Positions 1-9,629 are shown, numbered from the stretch's first letter. The stretch is 64,000 bases of DNA from Bifidobacterium bohemicum DSM 22767 (GCF_000741525.1 NZ_JGYP01000002.1:248001-312000); one strand, 5' to 3'. Notes: generated by a model not told the origin, from the sequence alone. Translations and numbers: made by a program.

Positions 1-2046
1 TCACCGCAGTGGTGAACCGACCGGAATCGACGACCTTGGCAGCAGTATCAAGGTCTGCCACGACGGCGACCCCGCGCAACAGCCGACGCACTGAATCGGC
101 CACACGCTCAGCGAGCAGCATATCCCCGGCCTTACGATTGGCGGTCACGAGATGACTGGCATCAAAGGTCTGCCCCGCCGCAAGAACCGGTATGCCGTCG
201 GAATCAAATTCAAGACTTTCCTCAGCATCGTTCATACTGTCAGGATCCGCAGATTCATCAGTGCTCTTGCCGCGACTGGCTGCGTCAACAAACCCAACGC
301 CCTCGACCACTTGAGCGCGCGTCCGCGCCGAGGCATCATCAGGATGCAGTACAACCGCCTTGCCCAACTTCTCGCTTTCGGCCAGACGCAACGCCTCAAG
401 CATACGGTCACTACCTGCTACGACCACGGCACTGGCAAACTGGTCGAGTGCATGCGCTACCGCCTCTTCGAATCCACTGGCCACATGAATGAAATCGGTC
501 AGTCGCCCCAACGTCTCCACACGCTTGTCGCCTTCCAAAGCGCCGGAGGCATTGCGGCTTTCCAGGGTGTCACCAAGCGCTTCGGCCTTCGCCTCGAGCG
601 CCGTAATCGTGCCGTTGATATCACGCAACCGCGCCTGCAAGTCCTGCAGTTGCTCCCGACGCTGCGCGAGATCGGCCTTCGCCGCATCCAGCCCATCATT
701 TTGTGCACCGGAACTCTCTGTACTACACCGAACATCGAGTTCCAACTGCTGACGCTGCCTTTCGGCCACGTTGCGCTGTTCGACAAGCGAAGCACGCTGA
801 GAAGCGAAATCCTTTGAACGCCGTTCGGCCAGCTCGATTGCCGCCTCCTGCCTGGCTTTCAACTCACGCAGACTCGCCACCTGTGACGTGTGGCGCTCAG
901 TGGCTTTCCGAAGTTCCGCAAGCGTTTGACGCGAAGCCGCAAGCTGCTTTTCATCGCCTGCACGAGCCTCAGTTGCCTTGTCGAACGCCAAGCGCGCGTC
1001 GGCGACCACGCCTTGCTGACTTTCGGATTGCTTGTCAATCTCGGCGGCCCGGTATTCCAGCAGATCCGGGTCTTCGCCGAAATTAGTGACCTTGCGCCCA
1101 GCCGCCGAGCGAGCGCGTTCATCGGCCAGCGAGGCCACCGATCTGAACTGCTCTGCGAGACGCGTCAGATCGCGCCACGTATCATTGACCTTTGCAATGG
1201 CAGGATTGGCTGAACTCGAAAGCGCCTCAACCTGCTCGATACGCACTTTTAACCTTGCCAGCGATTGTTGGGCCGTTTCAAGCTCACCACGCACCTGGCC
1301 AAACCGTTCACGCATATCGACCCGAGCAGTCATGGCACATTTCGCGTCATCGGCGTAGATTCTGGCTTGCGCGTCGCGCAATGAGACCTGGATGCCGGCC
1401 GCCCGCCGGGAGATTTTCGCCTGTCTTCCCAATGGGCCGAGCTGCCGGTGTATCTCCCGTAGCAGATCGTCGGTACGGGCGAGGTTGTCTTCGGTGTTTT
1501 TCAGTTTTTTGAGCGCTCGTTCCTTGCGCTTGCGGTGTTTCAGTATTCCCGCAGCCTCTTCGATGAAAGCGCGGTGGCCGGCGGGGTCCGCCTTAAGAAT
1601 CTCGTCAAGTCGACCCTGCCCCACGATTACGTGCATCTGCTGGCCGAGCCCGGTATCGGAAAGGAGCTCCTGAATGTCCAGAAGTCGGCATTGAGAGCCA
1701 TTGATCGCATATTCGGAGCCACCATTGCGGTAAATGGTGCGACTGATGGTCACTTCGGTATAGTCAATGTCGAGCGTGCCATCGGTGTTGTCGATTGTCA
1801 GGCTTACCTGAGCACGACCCAACGGCGGACGAGAGGAGGTTCCCGCAAAAATCACGTCCTCCATATGGAAGTACCGCGCAAGTTCTTGACACCCTGCTCC
1901 CCCATGACCCAGGTCAGCGCGTCGACGATATTGGACTTGCCGCTTCCGTTCGGCCCCACCACCGCGGTGATGCCCGGCTCGAATCGCAAGGTCGTCGCCG
2001 AAGCGAACGATTTGAAGCCCTTGAGCGTCAATTCCTTCAGATACAT
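1..2046 (-). CDS. smc: Chromosome segregation ATPase SMC, 5' part, with a frameshift
   Basis: This is the N-terminal half of the SMC condensin ATPase, which organises and segregates the chromosome with ScpA and ScpB. The gene runs off the left edge. Translation from ATG 2046 (AAGG seven bases upstream) gives [15 protein letters not shown] and the Walker A motif GPNGSGKSN. The frame is then broken near 1863-1866: the strand reads TCC-ATATGG where TCC-ATGGAG would continue the protein. Removing two bases restores an open frame ([13 protein letters not shown], then [15 protein letters not shown] and a long coiled-coil arm) to the window edge. As written, the product stops after about 64 residues. 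The family is normally essential, so an assembly error is the simplest explanation, but the change lies at a clean CATATG and not in a homopolymer. Family assignment is certain; the frameshift is seen directly. Confidence 0.93.
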
Positions 2047-2232
2047 GGGTACCTTGCTCTCCACTACTCATCGTTTACACCGCAACCATCACTGACCGCC
2101 ACGGATGATTGGCACATCACCATGATACCTTCCGTTAGCCCCACCGCCCATCAACGGTGACACTGCCACTCAATCCGCACTACAAGTCCGGCTCACCCTG
2201 CGGCAACACCACACCGCACGCCATCACCGTTG

Positions 2233-2242
2233 CCCCCCCCCC
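2233..2242 (-). repeat. Homopolymer tract, ten G on minus strand
   Basis: Ten consecutive C on the plus strand lie in the folC-smc gap. It is one of seven such tracts in the window. Confidence 0.9.
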
Positions 2243-2346
2243 AACAACCGGTTTCACCCTCCCCGTAATCGTCTCAGCGTACTTGCCAAAGTTCACAGCC
2301 GCATCGCCGACACGACTGAACCCACCCCACAAGTCCCGACCATGAG

Positions 2347-2356
2347 CCCCCCCCCC
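2347..2356 (-). repeat. Homopolymer tract, ten G on minus strand
   Basis: This is a second ten-C run only 104 bases from the first, about 230 bases beyond the folC stop in the direction of transcription. Confidence 0.9.
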
Positions 2357-2436
2357 AAAGATACAGACAAATGGCGGTAGCAAGATATGTGAACGTCCTG
2401 ATGCCCACAAAAATACGGGAACCCCCTGCCCGAAAA

Positions 2437-2524
2437 TGGCAGAAACAGGTCATTGATGGCAGAAAACGTACATTTCGAAGGGGCAATTCATCCTATTCCC
2501 GCCACCGACGACCTGTTTCTGCCA
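2437..2524. repeat. Perfect 15-bp inverted repeat with a third partial copy
   Basis: TGGCAGAAACAGGTC at 2437-2451 is mirrored exactly by GACCTGTTTCTGCCA at 2510-2524, with 58 bases between. A partial third copy, TGGCAGAAAAC, starts at 2456 in the same orientation as the left arm. The loop is long for a terminator, so it may be a regulator binding site array or the ends of a tiny non-autonomous element. Function is unknown. Confidence 0.6.
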
Positions 2525-2584
2525 CCTAATCCACGTCCGGCATGAATCACCGATGTTTTATTCGACCGGCTCAGAGCACAGGTT

Positions 2585-4159
2585 TCAGCCTTCTCGATCT
2601 TCACCCTCGAACGGAACCCGTTTGACACCGAAATCGCCGAACGTGTCACCGAACACCTCGGAGACGACATCCTCATCCTCCTGCTTCGACTTCGCAAAAG
2701 CGGCAGCGGCATCAGTGTCCTCAAGAGGCTTACCGGCACCCTCCTTGCGCTGATCCTTCGGCAGACCAAGTTCTGGATTCTCATGCTCCTTAAGCAGGGT
2801 TCGCGCGTCTCCGGCGGTGACGAAGCTGCCGCAGATCAGCACACCGTGGCCATAGCCGACTCCCAGCTCGTCGGCCTCGTCCACCATGTCCACCGCCGCC
2901 TGAATGGCATCGGGCAGTTCATCCACCCGCGTCACACGGTCGCGCCCGAACACGCCTACAGCCACCTTTTCCAGATCCTCGGCCGGCATCACACGGTCGC
3001 GCCACGAATTTTCGGTAATGATGATGTGGCTCATGATCGGCTCAAGCGTACCCAGATATTCCTCGACCTGCTTGTCCTTCATCATTGCCACCACGCCCAC
3101 GAGCTGCTCGAAACTGTAATTCTCCTCGATTGCCGCACGCAGGGATTCGGCCGCATTCACATTGTGACCCCCGTCGATGATGATCGTGGGCGAAGTGCGC
3201 ACCTGCTCGATGCGCCCCGGTATTTTCACCCCGCCGAGCGCCTCCGAGACGACCTCCTGCGTGAGCTGACCCGCCACGGGAATCACCACCTCACAAGCCG
3301 CGAGCGCCGCCAAAGCGTTGTGGGCCTGATGCTCGCCGAACTTGGCCACGGGTATGTCTTCGTAAAGGCCGCCCGGCGTGCGGAACGTGACCACCTGACC
3401 ACCCACGGCCGGCGCACGCGAGACGATTTCCATCTCTTCTCCGTCACGAATGAGCGTGGAATGTTCCGCCACCGCGGCCTGCTCGAGAATCGGCATGACC
3501 TCGGCCTCGTGCGGTTGCGACCCGATAATGGCAGTCGCCTCATGCTTGATGATGCCGGCCTTCTCGGTGGCGATCTTGGCCGGGGTGTCACCCAGCCACT
3601 GCATGTGGTCCATGTCGACCGGGCCGATGATGGATGCGTCGCCGTTCAGGGCGTTGGTGGCATCCCACTTGCCACCCATGCCCACCTCGATGATGGCCAC
3701 ATCCACGGGGGCGTCCGCAAACTTCCAGACAGCCATCGCGGTCAGAATCTCGAAGTAGCTCATCGGGGCCTTGCCGTCGGACTTCATCTTCGCGTCCACC
3801 AGCGCCACGAAATCCTTGATCTGCAGCCACGTATCGACGAAATCATCGTCGGAAAGCTGCTGGCCGTCCACCGCGAGGCGCTCGTTGATCCTCTCGAGAT
3901 GAGGCGAAGTATATAGCCCGGTGCGCATGCCGTATGCACGGCAGATCGCCTCGGCCATGCGGGCGGTGGAGCCCTTGCCGTTGGTGCCGGTGATGTGGAT
4001 GATGCGGAACGAGTCCTCCGGGTGACCAAGCACGTCGAGCATCAGGTTCATGACCTCGAGGTCGTGGCCCAGATCATCATGTGAAGTGGGACGACTCATG
4101 ATTTCGCGTTCGACTTGACGAATGCCGATTCCACCGGTGTTCGGATGCTCGTATGACAT
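2585..4159 (-). CDS. folC: Bifunctional folylpolyglutamate/dihydrofolate synthase
   Basis: FolC adds glutamates to folates in the cytoplasm, using ATP, so that the cofactor is retained. The 524-residue protein has the Mur-ligase fold: P-loop ITGTNGKGS near residue 58, TSPHLERINER, the catalytic EVGMGGKWDATN, and a C-terminal half with DGGHN. ATG 4159 is chosen because GAGG stands five bases before it; an in-frame codon 39 residues upstream exists but precedes non-conserved sequence. The last 50 residues form a charged acidic tail beyond the usual fold. folC lies upstream of smc on the same strand, separated by more than 500 bases. The likely promoter is at 4793-4820, beyond the decayed membrane gene. 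Confidence 0.93.
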   Translation of the reverse strand: MSYEHPNTGGIGIRQVEREIMSRPTSHDDLGHDLEVMNLMLDVLGHPEDSFRIIHITGTNGKGSTARMAEAICRAYGMRTGLYTSPHLERINERLAVDGQQLSDDDFVDTWLQIKDFVALVDAKMKSDGKAPMSYFEILTAMAVWKFADAPVDVAIIEVGMGGKWDATNALNGDASIIGPVDMDHMQWLGDTPAKIATEKAGIIKHEATAIIGSQPHEAEVMPILEQAAVAEHSTLIRDGEEMEIVSRAPAVGGQVVTFRTPGGLYEDIPVAKFGEHQAHNALAALAACEVVIPVAGQLTQEVVSEALGGVKIPGRIEQVRTSPTIIIDGGHNVNAAESLRAAIEENYSFEQLVGVVAMMKDKQVEEYLGTLEPIMSHIIITENSWRDRVMPAEDLEKVAVGVFGRDRVTRVDELPDAIQAAVDMVDEADELGVGYGHGVLICGSFVTAGDARTLLKEHENPELGLPKDQRKEGAGKPLEDTDAAAAFAKSKQEDEDVVSEVFGDTFGDFGVKRVPFEGEDREG

Positions 4160-4381
4160 AAAACCTCGTTTGTATGTAAGCACGCTTGGATAATCAGATA
4201 AAACCATTCTAATCGGACTGCCGAACCAACTAAGCCCCGCGAAGAACAGGCACGCAATGCCTCGAATGGCACACATTCAAGCCGCAAGCACGCTTCAATG
4301 CCAAAAGCGCCGTTGAGACCATGCAGCAAGCCTCAAGGGCAGACAAACCGTTATACGAGTTTTCAAGCCAACTCAAACCAG
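4160..4381. other. Leader region of folC, no gene seen
   Basis: About 220 bases separate the folC start from the end of the decayed membrane frame. Open frames running upstream of the folC start do not resemble a protein family, and no clear hairpin or promoter was found. Confidence 0.5.
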
Positions 4382-4783
4382 CTACAAATCAATGAAACAT
4401 AGGGCCAAACCAATCATGAGCATAAGCACGAGTAGCGCAACCGCAAGAATTATTACCAAGACGGTCGGTTTTGTGTCTGCGGGAGTCATCACTACGACGA
4501 ATACACCGGCAGCTCCGATTCCCAAGAGCAAACCAGCAGCGAAATACAATATCGATTATCGACGATGAAACACCATCAGCAGCACAGACCACACAATGCC
4601 AGTAGCAAGTTGGCCTAGAAAAACATTTAAAAGCCCTTTTCCGTCAGACTCCGTCACCAGCCACATCAACACTCCCCCATCATCAATCTTTCGCTGGCGA
4701 TTCAGCTAGCATCGAGTCCACCCCGCCCCGATCACAGCGCCGGCTACAAAACCGGCAATGCCACTGTTCCAACCCCGGGGCAA
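4382..4783 (-). pseudogene. Decayed small membrane protein with two in-frame stops
   Basis: One reading frame on the minus strand carries four strongly hydrophobic segments in series: SGIAGFVAGAVIGAGW, FLGQLATGIVWSVLLMVF, YFAAGLLLGIGAAGVFVVV and VLVIILAVALLVLMLMIGLA, ending at TAG 4382-4384. Two stops interrupt the same frame, TAG at 4706-4708 and TAA at 4556-4558. The frame never shifts, which suggests an old four-helix membrane gene recently inactivated by point changes. The alternative is separate tiny membrane proteins, for example 36 residues from ATG 4666. A good promoter stands directly upstream. The family is not recognised. Confidence 0.5.
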
Positions 4784-4792
4784 GCGATGCCG

Positions 4793-4820
4793 ATTATACA
4801 CGATTTGCACACCACATCAA
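4793..4820 (-). promoter_or_regulatory. Sigma-70-type promoter, minus strand
   Basis: TTGATG (4820-4815), a 16-base spacer and a perfect TATAAT (4798-4793) are read on the minus strand. It would transcribe the decayed membrane frame and then folC, with a leader of more than 600 bases for folC. Confidence 0.65.
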
Positions 4821-4933
4821 TACATTATCAGCGTCCGCGTCCGACAGCGAATGAACACGTCAGCGATTTATGCAGGCCATATCACTAGAATAAGTGTCGC
4901 AACCAGCTTTATAACGTTGATTCAGGAGAGGAC

Positions 4934-6532
4934 ATGGCTCGAAAAGTGACCGAAAAAGACAAGCAATACGAAGCCGAGGAGATGTCCGCGGCACCGGGCG
5001 CGGAGCAGCCGATGAGCGACAGGATCAACAACCGCACGTTGCGTCCGACCACATCCAGGAAATTCGCGGAATTCATGAAGTCCGGTTGGGACAATCAGGA
5101 ACCGGACATCGAGCCTCTGGAATCCAGCAAATTCACCCCTGACAGACTCAAGGCGCTGGGGGCGCGGTTCCCCGGCGAGCGCATCGTCATTCCCGCCGGG
5201 CAACCCAAGACGCGCAACAACGACGACGACTATGCCTTCCGCCCCAATACCGAATTCTCCTATTACACCGGACTCGGTCAGGACTATGAGGCCGGAGCGG
5301 TGCTCGTGCTCAACCCCATCGATCCCGAAAGCAACGAAGCCAAGGCGGGCATGACCCACACCCCGGTGCTGTTCGTCACCCCCCGTGCCGACAACAGCAC
5401 CGAGGCCTACTACGCCGACGCCCATTATGGCGAATACTGGGTGGGGCCGCGAGCGGGCCTCAAGGAACTCAAAGCGATGACCGGCATTGAAACGCACGAC
5501 ATCGCACAGCTGTCCGACGCCCTTGGCAAAGATGTAGGCACCGAGGAGGGGGCCGTGAAGTTGCGGGTCGTGCGCGAGGCCGACCAGGCAATCACGAACG
5601 AGGTCGAAGCGGTACGTGAAGCCAATGGATTCCCCGATCCGAACACCAACGAAAAGGCCGACGACGAACTGGAGGAGTTTGCCTCTACCGCCCGCATGCT
5701 TAAAGACTCCTATGAAATTGGTGAGATACGCAAGGCCGTCAATGCCACCAAGCGTGGATTCGACAGAATCCTTACCCGTCTGCCTGAAACCATCGGCCAG
5801 CCGCGCAGCGAGCGCATGCTCGAAGGCGCCTTCACCAGCGTCTCGCGCGAGGAAGGCAACACCGTCGGCTATGACACCATCGTCGCCTCAGGCGAGCACG
5901 CGCCCATCCTGCACTGGATGCGCAACACCGGTGTCGTGGGTCACGGCGAGCTGCTGTTGATCGACGCGGGCATCGAGGTCGACAGCCTCTATACCGCCGA
6001 TATCACCCGCACCTTCCCGGTGGACGGCAAGTTCACGCCGTTGCAGAAGAAACTCTATCAGGCCGTGCTCGACTCGCAGCAGGCCGGCTTCGACGTGGCG
6101 CAGGTGGGTGCCACCTATTCCGACATCCACCATGCCTGCATGCGCGTAATCGCCGAGCGGCTGCACGAGTGGGGCATTCTGCCGGTCGACGTGGAGGAGT
6201 CGCTCTCCCCCGAAGGCCAGCAGCACCGGCGTTGGATCGCCTGCGGCGTGGCGCACCATCTCGGCCTGGACGTGCACGACTGCGCTCAAGCCCGCTACGA
6301 ATCGTATCAGGGCGCGAAAATCACCCCGGGCATGGTCTTCACCATCGAACCGGGGCTGTACTTCGCCAAGAACGACCTCTTGATTCCGGCCGAACTACGC
6401 GGCATCGGCATCCGAATCGAGGACGACGTGCTGATGACCGAAAACGGCCCTGAATGGATCTCTTCGGGCATTCCCAAGCAGATTGACGAAGTCGAGGAGT
6501 GGATGGCGCAGCGCGCGACCGCCAGGAACTGA
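4934..6532 (+). CDS. pepP: Xaa-Pro aminopeptidase (aminopeptidase P)
   Basis: This cytoplasmic metallopeptidase releases the N-terminal residue of peptides whose second residue is proline. The 532-residue protein has a creatinase-type N-terminal domain (to about residue 240) and a pita-bread catalytic domain. The five dimanganese ligands can be placed: D344 in LLLIDAG, D356 in TADITRT, a His in AHHLGLDVHD (441-442), E472 in TIEPGLY and E496 in RIEDDV. The start is supported by AGGAGAGG eight bases upstream. The N-terminal 40 residues are charged and precede the conserved region. It stands alone on the plus strand, facing away from folC. All catalytic residues are present, so activity is expected. 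Confidence 0.93.
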   Translation: MARKVTEKDKQYEAEEMSAAPGAEQPMSDRINNRTLRPTTSRKFAEFMKSGWDNQEPDIEPLESSKFTPDRLKALGARFPGERIVIPAGQPKTRNNDDDYAFRPNTEFSYYTGLGQDYEAGAVLVLNPIDPESNEAKAGMTHTPVLFVTPRADNSTEAYYADAHYGEYWVGPRAGLKELKAMTGIETHDIAQLSDALGKDVGTEEGAVKLRVVREADQAITNEVEAVREANGFPDPNTNEKADDELEEFASTARMLKDSYEIGEIRKAVNATKRGFDRILTRLPETIGQPRSERMLEGAFTSVSREEGNTVGYDTIVASGEHAPILHWMRNTGVVGHGELLLIDAGIEVDSLYTADITRTFPVDGKFTPLQKKLYQAVLDSQQAGFDVAQVGATYSDIHHACMRVIAERLHEWGILPVDVEESLSPEGQQHRRWIACGVAHHLGLDVHDCAQARYESYQGAKITPGMVFTIEPGLYFAKNDLLIPAELRGIGIRIEDDVLMTENGPEWISSGIPKQIDEVEEWMAQRATARN

Positions 6533-6743
6533 CTCCACCGAATTGCGGGCTCCGATAATGCGGGAGGACCTAAGCGCAACGTTCAAGGGACTCGAGGCCC
6601 GTGCGGTCAGAGCAACGCTTGAATATCGCTATTTCGACCTTCCGCACTCGCATGTAATAGTTGAACGAAAACCGATTCCGCGTTGAAACTGCGAAGTTGT
6701 CGATGACACGAACATAGACAGGGACTGCGCACAGGAGGACGTA

Positions 6744-7265
6744 ATGACTACACCTACATTCATCGTCGAACTGCGCAAAAAGATCGGACATGACCTGTTA
6801 TGGCTCAACGGAGTTACGGGACTTGTGCTGGACGGCCAGGGTCGAATCCTTTTGGGGCAGCGCGCGGACACCGAGCAGTGGGCCTTGGTTTACGGCATCA
6901 ACGAACCGGGCGAACAGCCGGCAGATACCGTTGTACGCGAAATCAAGGAGGAGACCGGCATAGACGCCGAAGTCACCGATCTGGTGGCGGTGGTCTCCTC
7001 TTCCGAAATCATCACCTACGCCAACGGCGACAGAACGCAGTACATGGACCATTCGTTTTTGTGTCAGCTGAAGCCGGGCGGCAACGCCGAGCCGTTCGTG
7101 GGCGACGACGAAAGTCTTTCGGTTGGTTGGTTCAGCCCGGACGCACTGCCCCACCCACTGGCCGCCAGCACCATCGAACGCTTGAAAATCTTCGATCAAT
7201 ACCGATCCGACAAAACCGCAGGCGACCCGCACGCCTTATTCATGTCAAACGGACGGCTTTACTGA
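6744..7265 (+). CDS. NUDIX hydrolase
   Basis: The 173-residue protein hydrolyses a nucleoside diphosphate linked to another group; the substrate cannot be read from sequence. The complete NUDIX box starts at G51: GINEPGE, seven residues, then REIKEETGI, giving the metal-binding helix. The flanking sheet includes VTGLVLDGQGRILLGQRAD and WFSPDALP, as in ADP-ribose or MutT-like housekeeping members. ATG 6744 follows AGGAGG at a normal distance. About 210 bases separate it from pepP, and its stop lies 17 bases from the stop of the convergent ECF gene. Family assignment is firm and substrate open. Confidence 0.88.
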   Translation: MTTPTFIVELRKKIGHDLLWLNGVTGLVLDGQGRILLGQRADTEQWALVYGINEPGEQPADTVVREIKEETGIDAEVTDLVAVVSSSEIITYANGDRTQYMDHSFLCQLKPGGNAEPFVGDDESLSVGWFSPDALPHPLAASTIERLKIFDQYRSDKTAGDPHALFMSNGRLY

Positions 7266-7282
7266 ACGAGCCGGCACTCCCC

Positions 7283-7957
7283 TCACACCCTACGCACGGC
7301 ACGTCCGGATGCGAAATGGTCGAGGGCGCCGGTCTTGGCGATGGCCCGGTAAAGAAACCAACTCATCACTCCGGCGATCAGAACGCCGCCGATCAACTCG
7401 CACGCCATGTGCGTGATGCCGCGCGGGCTGAGGAAAGCCACGCCCTGGAATTGAAACAGCATCAGATACACGCCGTATTCCAACGATGTGAGCAGCCCGG
7501 AAACAATGGAAAGACCAAGATTATATTTACGGTAACGCGACAGCGCGAAGGGCAGTTCGGTGAAAATACTTTGCATCAGAGCGGATATGACGACGAAGCT
7601 GAGATCATACTGGTTGCCGAACAGGGTTTCCGTCAGACTGCCGATCACGTTGACGTATACCGCCGCCCCAGGCTTACGGATAATCAGCATTGCCAGAGGA
7701 CCGGAGAAGTACCAGAATGCGTGGAGCAGGCTGGCGACACCGGGCAGCACGGCCTTGAGGATAGGAGAAACCCATACGTAGGCAAAGTTGAAACCCCAAA
7801 AGATGACGCCGCATGCGACGCCCAGAGCGGCTCCGACGGCGATATCTGCCGCACGCCAACGCAGGCTGCGCACCACACGGATCGCAGGCGTCATGGTGGC
7901 GGATGCGCGCCTGTAGGAATCATGTTGATTATCTGAATCCGGGGCAGAGCTTGCCAT
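7283..7957 (-). CDS. ECF transporter S component, YkoE type
   Basis: This 224-residue integral membrane protein has five to six hydrophobic helices. The pattern IAVGAALGVACGVIFWGFN, YFSGPLAMLIIRKPGAAV and SLTETLFGNQYDL matches the YkoE family, substrate-capture subunits of energy-coupling factor importers linked to thiamine or its hydroxymethylpyrimidine precursor. The ATPase and T subunits are not adjacent, so it would rely on genes elsewhere. The start has AGG seven bases upstream. I looked for a thiamine-pyrophosphate riboswitch in the leader and did not find one. The first 30 residues are soluble and poorly conserved. Function is from family knowledge; the ligand is inferred. Confidence 0.8.
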   Translation of the reverse strand: MASSAPDSDNQHDSYRRASATMTPAIRVVRSLRWRAADIAVGAALGVACGVIFWGFNFAYVWVSPILKAVLPGVASLLHAFWYFSGPLAMLIIRKPGAAVYVNVIGSLTETLFGNQYDLSFVVISALMQSIFTELPFALSRYRKYNLGLSIVSGLLTSLEYGVYLMLFQFQGVAFLSPRGITHMACELIGGVLIAGVMSWFLYRAIAKTGALDHFASGRAVRRV

Positions 7958-8349
7958 GCGTGAACCTATCTCTCAAACCGTACACAGTATTGACTCATAC
8001 ATCAAGCGTCCCTTGACCTGCACGGTTCGGGCGGAGACGCCGACGCATATGGCCACCCTACCACGCAGTCCGTTGGGCACGCCGTATCCGCGCTATCGGC
8101 ACAATTTATATCCCGCATCACGCAACAAGTCCATCCCACCATCCGTTTGAACTTGATACCCCTTGTTTTTGGGTTAGATGGGTAACTTACTACGTCCGAT
8201 ACACGATAGCCATCAACGAGAATGACGGAACTCCGAGACCTTGGCATGCATCCAACTGCAGAGTTGACCAACAAAGCTCCCGCACAATGAAATATCGCCC
8301 CCCCCCATATTGACCTCATCGGGTTCGCAGTTTGCGCATTACGGTGTTT
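7958..8349. other. Intergenic region between ykoE-like and ROK genes, one C9 tract
   Basis: No gene is supported; the long open frame over 8002-8319 has no family likeness. The only structure noticed is the nine-C tract at 8298-8306, 43 bases past the ROK gene stop. Confidence 0.5.
8298..8306 (-). repeat. Homopolymer tract, nine G on minus strand, after the ROK gene
   Basis: Nine C on the plus strand, so G in the sense of the ROK gene, lie 43 bases after its stop codon. There is no T run, so it is not an ordinary terminator. Confidence 0.85.
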
Positions 8350-9570
8350 TTATTCCTCAATAAACGGCAGTGGAACATCGATGAACTGGCGCAAACCGAC
8401 TTGGGCCGCACCCAGCAGAGCCGGACGACCGTTGACATCAGACAGCAGAACCCTGGGACGAACCTTCGGATAGCTCAGAATCTGCGACTCAAGCTCGTCC
8501 TGAAGCCGTGAAGCCAGCTCTTGGCCGAACCTCTCCAAGATTCCGCCTAAAATCACCGTGTCGATATCGAGGATGTTGATGGCCGAGGAAATTGCCGAGC
8601 CCAGCGCCCGGATCGCACGATCCACAGCCTCAACGGTACGCTTGTCCCCGGCATTCCAGCGGGCAAGCAGCTCATCGACAGCCTCGATACGCGTGGCCCC
8701 TTCATTGCTGGCCACCCCCGCGGATTCGACAAGCGCCTGTCGACCGGCGTAAGCCTCAAGGCAGCCGTGTCGGCCGCATGCACACAAAGGACCATCAAGC
8801 GAGACCGAAACATGCCCCAACTCTCCCGCAAAGCCGTGGTCACCCGATTCTACGCGGCCGCGCCGCACCAACGCTCCGCCGATACCGATATCGGTGGAAA
8901 CGTAGAGGAACGAATCCGATGGCGCCACGATGCCATCATCACGCCGCTGTGTGGCATAGCCGGGAATCTGTGCAAGACCTGCCATGTTCGCCTCGTTGCC
9001 CGCTTTCACGTTCAGCCGCGAGACCAGAGGAAAGCGCTTAATGTCAATTCGTCGCCAACCCAGATTTCTAGCGGAAAGCAACTGCTCGTCGTCAGTGACG
9101 AGTCCGGGCAAGGCAAGTCCGGTCCCGGCAATCTCGAGACCACGCTCTCCGACCACTCGTTCAGCTTCCAACGCCAGACCGTCAAGCCGACCGAAAACCT
9201 CGTCCGGATCACTGCCTCCCATCGCCTCAGCGACCCAGCGCTCACAGACCACAGACCCGTCGACACCGAGCACGATGACCCCGAATCCATCGGTATTGAC
9301 CTGTAAACCCAGACCACAGAACCGTTCCCCAGAGATGCTTAAGGGCGTACTTGGCCGCCCGTGCGTGGCATAGGAGGCAGGTGCCCCTTCTTTGACGGCA
9401 CGCGCTTTGACGAGCATGGGAACCAGCAGTGACATCGTCGCCTTCGTAAGCCCGGTACGTTTGGCCAGATCCGCGCGACTCATGGGTTGCGGCGACCGCA
9501 ACAACGTGTTGAGCACTACAGAAAGATTGTGATTGCGCAAATCGTCCTGATTGATGCTGGTTAATGCCAT
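8350..9570 (-). CDS. xylR: ROK-family transcriptional repressor, XylR-like
   Basis: The 406-residue protein has an N-terminal winged helix (residues about 10-75: MSRADLAKRTGLTKATMSLLVPML) fused to a ROK sugar-sensing domain. That domain has the zinc motif CACGRHGCLEAYAG near residue 265 and the glycine-rich DIGIGGALV. Such proteins bind operators and are released by their sugar. It is divergent from xylB with a 161-base shared region holding a 19-bp operator. Related operators stand before the xylose importer and xylA, so this is the best candidate for the local xylose repressor. The symbol is inferred from context; the ROK family also includes repressors for other sugars. The start follows AAGGCG. 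Confidence 0.85.
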   Translation of the reverse strand: MALTSINQDDLRNHNLSVVLNTLLRSPQPMSRADLAKRTGLTKATMSLLVPMLVKARAVKEGAPASYATHGRPSTPLSISGERFCGLGLQVNTDGFGVIVLGVDGSVVCERWVAEAMGGSDPDEVFGRLDGLALEAERVVGERGLEIAGTGLALPGLVTDDEQLLSARNLGWRRIDIKRFPLVSRLNVKAGNEANMAGLAQIPGYATQRRDDGIVAPSDSFLYVSTDIGIGGALVRRGRVESGDHGFAGELGHVSVSLDGPLCACGRHGCLEAYAGRQALVESAGVASNEGATRIEAVDELLARWNAGDKRTVEAVDRAIRALGSAISSAINILDIDTVILGGILERFGQELASRLQDELESQILSYPKVRPRVLLSDVNGRPALLGAAQVGLRQFIDVPLPFIEE

Positions 9571-9629
9571 GTATCGCCTTGCCTTTCGTTACCCCCAACT
9601 CTATCAGGCGGTATACGAGTTCGAGAAAC

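Larger units (their letters stand above)
2047..2584. other. Intergenic region between folC and smc with two C10 tracts and an inverted repeat
   Basis: No convincing gene lies here; the small open frames lack family signals. The region holds two ten-base C tracts (G on the minus strand, 2233-2242 and 2347-2356) and a perfect 15-bp inverted repeat (2437-2451 and 2510-2524). Transcription of smc from the minus strand must start in or upstream of it; I see no strong promoter. Confidence 0.6.

Noticed and set aside
152..2160. Several plus-strand open frames of 90-220 codons
   Set aside because: They are antisense shadows of smc, whose minus-strand frame has clear family motifs.
2180..2486. Two overlapping minus-strand frames spanning the C10 tracts (a possible phase-variable small gene)
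   Set aside because: No family motif or ribosome site, and glycine runs come only from the homopolymers; kept as tracts only.
2783..3916. 377-codon plus-strand frame
   Set aside because: Antisense to folC, His/Arg/Asp-rich as expected for a shadow, no motifs.
6800..7936. 378-codon plus-strand frame across the NUDIX and ECF genes
   Set aside because: It overlaps two real genes on different strands and has shadow-like composition.
7958..8150. Thiamine-pyrophosphate riboswitch before the YkoE-type gene
   Set aside because: The conserved CTGAGA and ACC...GGGTAAT blocks were not found.
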